Below, in pieces: positions 6,816 to 8,662 of a stretch of DNA of 8,662 bases. Both the position numbers and the translations under genes were made by a program. This DNA comes from an uncultured Candidatus Altimarinota bacterium (GTDB lineage: Bacteria; Patescibacteriota; Gracilibacteria; BD1-5; UBA6164), in contig CALLPO010000163.1 of assembly GCA_938015605.1 (NCBI GenBank), positions 1 through 8,662 on the forward strand, read 5' to 3'. Every line of letters begins with the position of its first letter. Positions within the stretch are counted from its first letter, which is position 1. The notes beneath the pieces were generated by a model that searched no databases, had not been told where the DNA came from, and saw nothing but the letters and a program-made list of their open reading frames with translations.

Positions 6816-7232
6816 ATGGAAAGCAATATTTTTTATGAAACTTTAATATTCATACCTGTATGTGCTTTTTTCTTAAGTATATTTTTAAAATGATTTTTTG
6901 TTTTACTTCAAACTGGTAAAATTGATTTAAGTAGAGCTTTGTGAAGTTGATGAATGCCTTCAGCACATAGTGCTGTAGTTGTTTCTCTAGCTGCTGCTGT
7001 AGCAATCAAATATGGAGTTCATTCAGACTTATTTGCTATTACTATGGCATTTACTGGGATTATTATTTATGATGCACTTAATGTTCGTTTTGAAGCATGA
7101 TTACATGCATCAACTATCAATGATTTTCTTTGAGAAAAAAGATTTAAGGAATCTCTATGACACCTTCCAAGTGAAGCATTTGCCTGAAGTATGCTTTGAA
7201 TTCTTACGGCAGTTGTACTTTGGTATGTATAA
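6816..7232 (+). CDS. Divergent PAP2 family membrane protein (DUF212, YuiD-like)
   Basis: A 138-residue protein with four predicted hydrophobic segments, the usual DUF212 size. It shows the family motifs in order: 'GGMPSAHSAVVVSLA' (residues 45-59, His51), 'IIIYDALNVRFEAGLHASTIN' (82-102, Asp86, Arg91, His97), and 'LGHLPSEAFAGSMLGILTA' (114-132, His116, Glu120). These resemble the active-site motifs of type 2 phosphatidic acid phosphatases, so hydrolysis of a lipid phosphate in the membrane is often proposed, but no activity is established for the family. Nine of 12 glycines are TGA, including both in GGMPS. It is the last gene of the secE-nusG-greA unit. The ATG at 6816 is the first after greA and includes the first helix. 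One of only two CGT arginine codons in the window is Arg91. Confidence 0.9.
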
Positions 7233-7240
7233 TCAAAATA

Positions 7241-7276
7241 AAAAAATAGAAGTTTATTAATAAACTTTTATTTTTT
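7241..7276. terminator. Bidirectional terminator between DUF212 and HtrA-like genes
   Basis: A 16-bp stem, 7241-7256 with 7261-7276, around the loop TTAA, with one G-T wobble (7249/7268). Its core is the palindrome AAGTTTATTAATAAACTT (7250-7267), flanked by an A-run on the left and a T-run on the right, so it can work on both strands. The minus-strand gene ends inside the right arm (stop at 7268-7270). Confidence 0.8.
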
Positions 7277-8083
7277 TATTTCTAGTAAATATTTTTCTAT
7301 ATCTTCTTGATGTAAGGGTATCGCAAATCATATATTTTGACTTCAATTTACAATGGCTGTATTAATCCCTACAACTTTTCAATCTAGATTTAGTAATGGT
7401 CATCCAGAATTTCATGGATTAATAGCTGCATCAGTTTGAATAAGTCAGGACAAGTCAATATAATTATCTTTTATTTCTCTATTGAGTCAGCTTATTACTC
7501 AAAAGCTCACAGAGTTTTGAAATTCAGATAATGCATTTCATATAGCAATTGCAAATTGACCAACATTAATATCATTATTTTTTATTGTTTTGAGAGGGGT
7601 AAAATTTTTATTAGTATTTTTTACCTGAACAAAAGCAATGTCAGTATCAGGGTCATAACCAAGAACTTCAGCATCATGTTCACTTCCATCATTTAACACA
7701 ACTGTATAGTTTGCATTTCTATCTGAAATCACGTGTTTATTAGTTATTATAATACCATCCTTACTAATAAAAAAACCTGTTCATCATCATACTTGCTTAT
7801 TCACACTTCACACTTTCTGTCTAAAAAATCCCCAAGGATCACTCCTATAGATAGCCATATCTTTTTTAATAATAAGACTCACTACACTAGGTGAAATTTC
7901 TTTTACTAATGTTGTAACTTTATCTTCAACACTTTCTAAATAGCTACTTCATTCATTAGTAACACTATTTTTTTCTCAACCACTCATTCATCCAAAAAAT
8001 ATCATTATTCAAAAAGCACTCAATGCACCAAATAGAGATGCACTAATTATTGTAAACATGAATAAATCTTTACTTTCTTTCAC
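7268..8083 (-). CDS. htrA: Membrane-anchored HtrA/DegP-like serine protease without PDZ domain
   Basis: HtrA proteases degrade misfolded proteins outside the cytoplasm. The trypsin-like fold is complete. The sequence 'GGGTGFFISKDGIIITNKHV' carries the catalytic His (117), 'GYDPDTDIAFVQV' the Asp (148) and 'QTDAAINPGNSGGPLLN' the Ser (226), numbered from the GTG start. Residues about 9-32 form an N-terminal membrane anchor. The protein stops about 45 residues after the Ser, right after the last strand ('VNGSQNIGFAIPL'), so no PDZ domain follows; family members usually carry one or two. Most glycines are TGA, with three in a row before 'TGFF'. GTG at 8081-8083 (271 residues, charged KESKD before the anchor) is preferred; ATG at 8057-8059 gives 263. 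It converges on DUF212 and shares its terminator. The fold is certain; the gene name is by family. Confidence 0.9.
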
Positions 8084-8116
8084 AGTTAAAATTTTATTTA
8101 AATAATTATTATTAGT

Positions 8117-8144
8117 ATATTACTCATTCTTAAGAAAAAGTTAA
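8117..8144 (-). promoter_or_regulatory. Candidate promoter of the HtrA-like gene
   Basis: On the minus strand TTAACT (8139-8144) and TAATAT (8117-8122) are 16 bp apart. The expected start near 8110 leaves about 27 nt before the GTG codon, which supports GTG over the downstream ATG slightly. Confidence 0.4.
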
Positions 8145-8164
8145 GAAGAAATAGAAGAGAATTA

Positions 8165-8194
8165 TTGACTCTATCTTATTATTGATTATATTAT
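8165..8194 (+). promoter_or_regulatory. Candidate promoter of the gene at 8230
   Basis: TTGACT (8165-8170) and TATTAT (8189-8194) are 18 bp apart, predicting a start near 8201 and a leader of about 29 nt. The -35 box is identical to those before secE and the LemA-like gene. Confidence 0.45.
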
Positions 8195-8220
8195 ATTTAA
8201 TAAGATATATATTAAATATA
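8192..8220. repeat. Perfect 11-bp inverted repeat before the gene at 8230
   Basis: TATATTTAATA (8192-8202) and TATTAAATATA (8210-8220) are perfect inverted copies around a 7-nt loop. The repeat covers the predicted transcription start, so it could be an operator or a leader hairpin. It is made only of A and T, which makes chance more likely. Confidence 0.4.
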
Positions 8221-8229
8221 TTTATAGTA

Positions 8230-8662
8230 ATGACAAATAGTGATAATTTTGGAGATTCTTTAAGTGAATTGCCTCAAGAAGAATTGGAAAGTATCTATTA
8301 TGATTTTCTATATTCATGAGTTAATCTAGAAGAAAGAGATCCTAGTGTTGTATGGGAAATACTTTGATATGACCGTAGTAATGACTTGAAAAATGACATA
8401 TTAGTTGAGTTTATGGATTGTGAGGAATCAATAAATCTTTTTTTACAAGAGGTTAAGTTTTTGATTAAAATACAATTAGATAAAATAGATAGTGAACCTG
8501 TCCAAAATTTTAAAAATAAATACTTAACTAAAGAACAACTTAAAGAAACATATATGTATGATGAAACTCCACATATAAATCTTTTATGAACACATATTTA
8601 TGATTATGTACTAGATAATATTAATACTTGATTATTATTTTTTACTGTAATAGGTGAATCTA
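8230..8662 (+). CDS. Unrecognised protein, 3' end outside window
   Basis: The frame is open for 144 codons to the window edge when TGA is read as Gly (in-frame TGA at, for example, 8317-8319 and 8365-8367). I do not recognise it. The visible part is acidic, with no signal peptide or clear membrane segment until a hydrophobic stretch near the end of the visible sequence ('TGLLFFTVIG'), which may be a buried strand or the start of a membrane helix. The N-terminal 60 residues are Asp/Glu/Ser-rich, and the middle ('SINLFLQEVKFLIKIQLDKI') looks helical. The ATG at 8230 follows a plausible promoter at the expected distance; no upstream in-frame alternative is attractive. It is divergent from the HtrA-like gene across 146 bp. 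Confidence 0.7.

Noticed and set aside
7012..7260. Plus-strand 82-codon open frame overlapping the DUF212 gene
   Set aside because: It is a shifted frame of the DUF212 gene running into the terminator; it lacks family motifs.
808..8662. Multiple pseudogenes or frameshifted ORFs
   Set aside because: The apparent breaks are all in-frame TGA codons; no TAA or TAG interrupts any of the reconstructed genes.

Overview
This 8.7-kb window is AT-rich chromosomal DNA from a bacterium that reads UGA as glycine (translation table 25). It is most likely a member of the Candidate Phyla Radiation, from the Absconditabacteria (SR1) / Gracilibacteria (BD1-5) group. The evidence is direct. Under the standard code nearly every gene is broken by TGA, while reading TGA as Gly gives full-length SecE, NusG, GreA, HtrA-type protease and YuiD/DUF212 proteins. 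The TGA codons fall on invariant glycines: GDLSENAEY in GreA, GNSGGP in the protease, GGMPSAHS in DUF212. TGG still encodes the conserved Trp of SecE and NusG, so this is not the mycoplasma code (UGA = Trp). The sequence cannot separate the two candidate phyla. No start codon is preceded by a Shine-Dalgarno sequence, and no gene uses CGA, CGG or CGC.

Layout, left to right: a membrane-anchored TPR protein (minus, 3' end cut by the window); a polysaccharide flippase (plus, 808-2295) converging on a type IV pilin-like protein (minus, 2311-2868); a secreted surface protein with asparagine-rich repeats and an LPTTG sorting signal (plus, 2986-3951) converging on a LemA-like membrane protein (minus, 3976-4518); a five-gene block secE, nusG, an unknown anchored protein, greA and a DUF212/YuiD membrane protein (plus, 4680-7232) converging on a membrane-anchored HtrA-like protease without a PDZ domain (minus, 7268-8083); and an unrecognised gene (plus, 8230 to the window end). 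There is no gene-free stretch above about 165 bp, and I see no tRNA, rRNA, CRISPR array or insertion sequence.

The layout is compact and strictly alternating. Each of the three convergent junctions holds one hairpin that can terminate transcription in both directions, and the stop codons sit in or beside it. The theme is the cell envelope and core transcription/secretion: SecE (translocon), NusG and GreA (RNA polymerase elongation factors) share one likely operon with envelope proteins. Around it lie proteins that would use the Sec route: pilin, sorted surface protein, anchored protease, LemA-like and TPR proteins. Candidate sigma70-type promoters of the form TTGACT-16/18-TAtAAT-like precede several units. 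The most unusual points are the LPTTG protein whose sorting glycine is a recoded UGA, the lysine- and arginine-free acidic tail on SecE, and a promoter-proximal hairpin with a 15-codon mini-ORF directly before secE.
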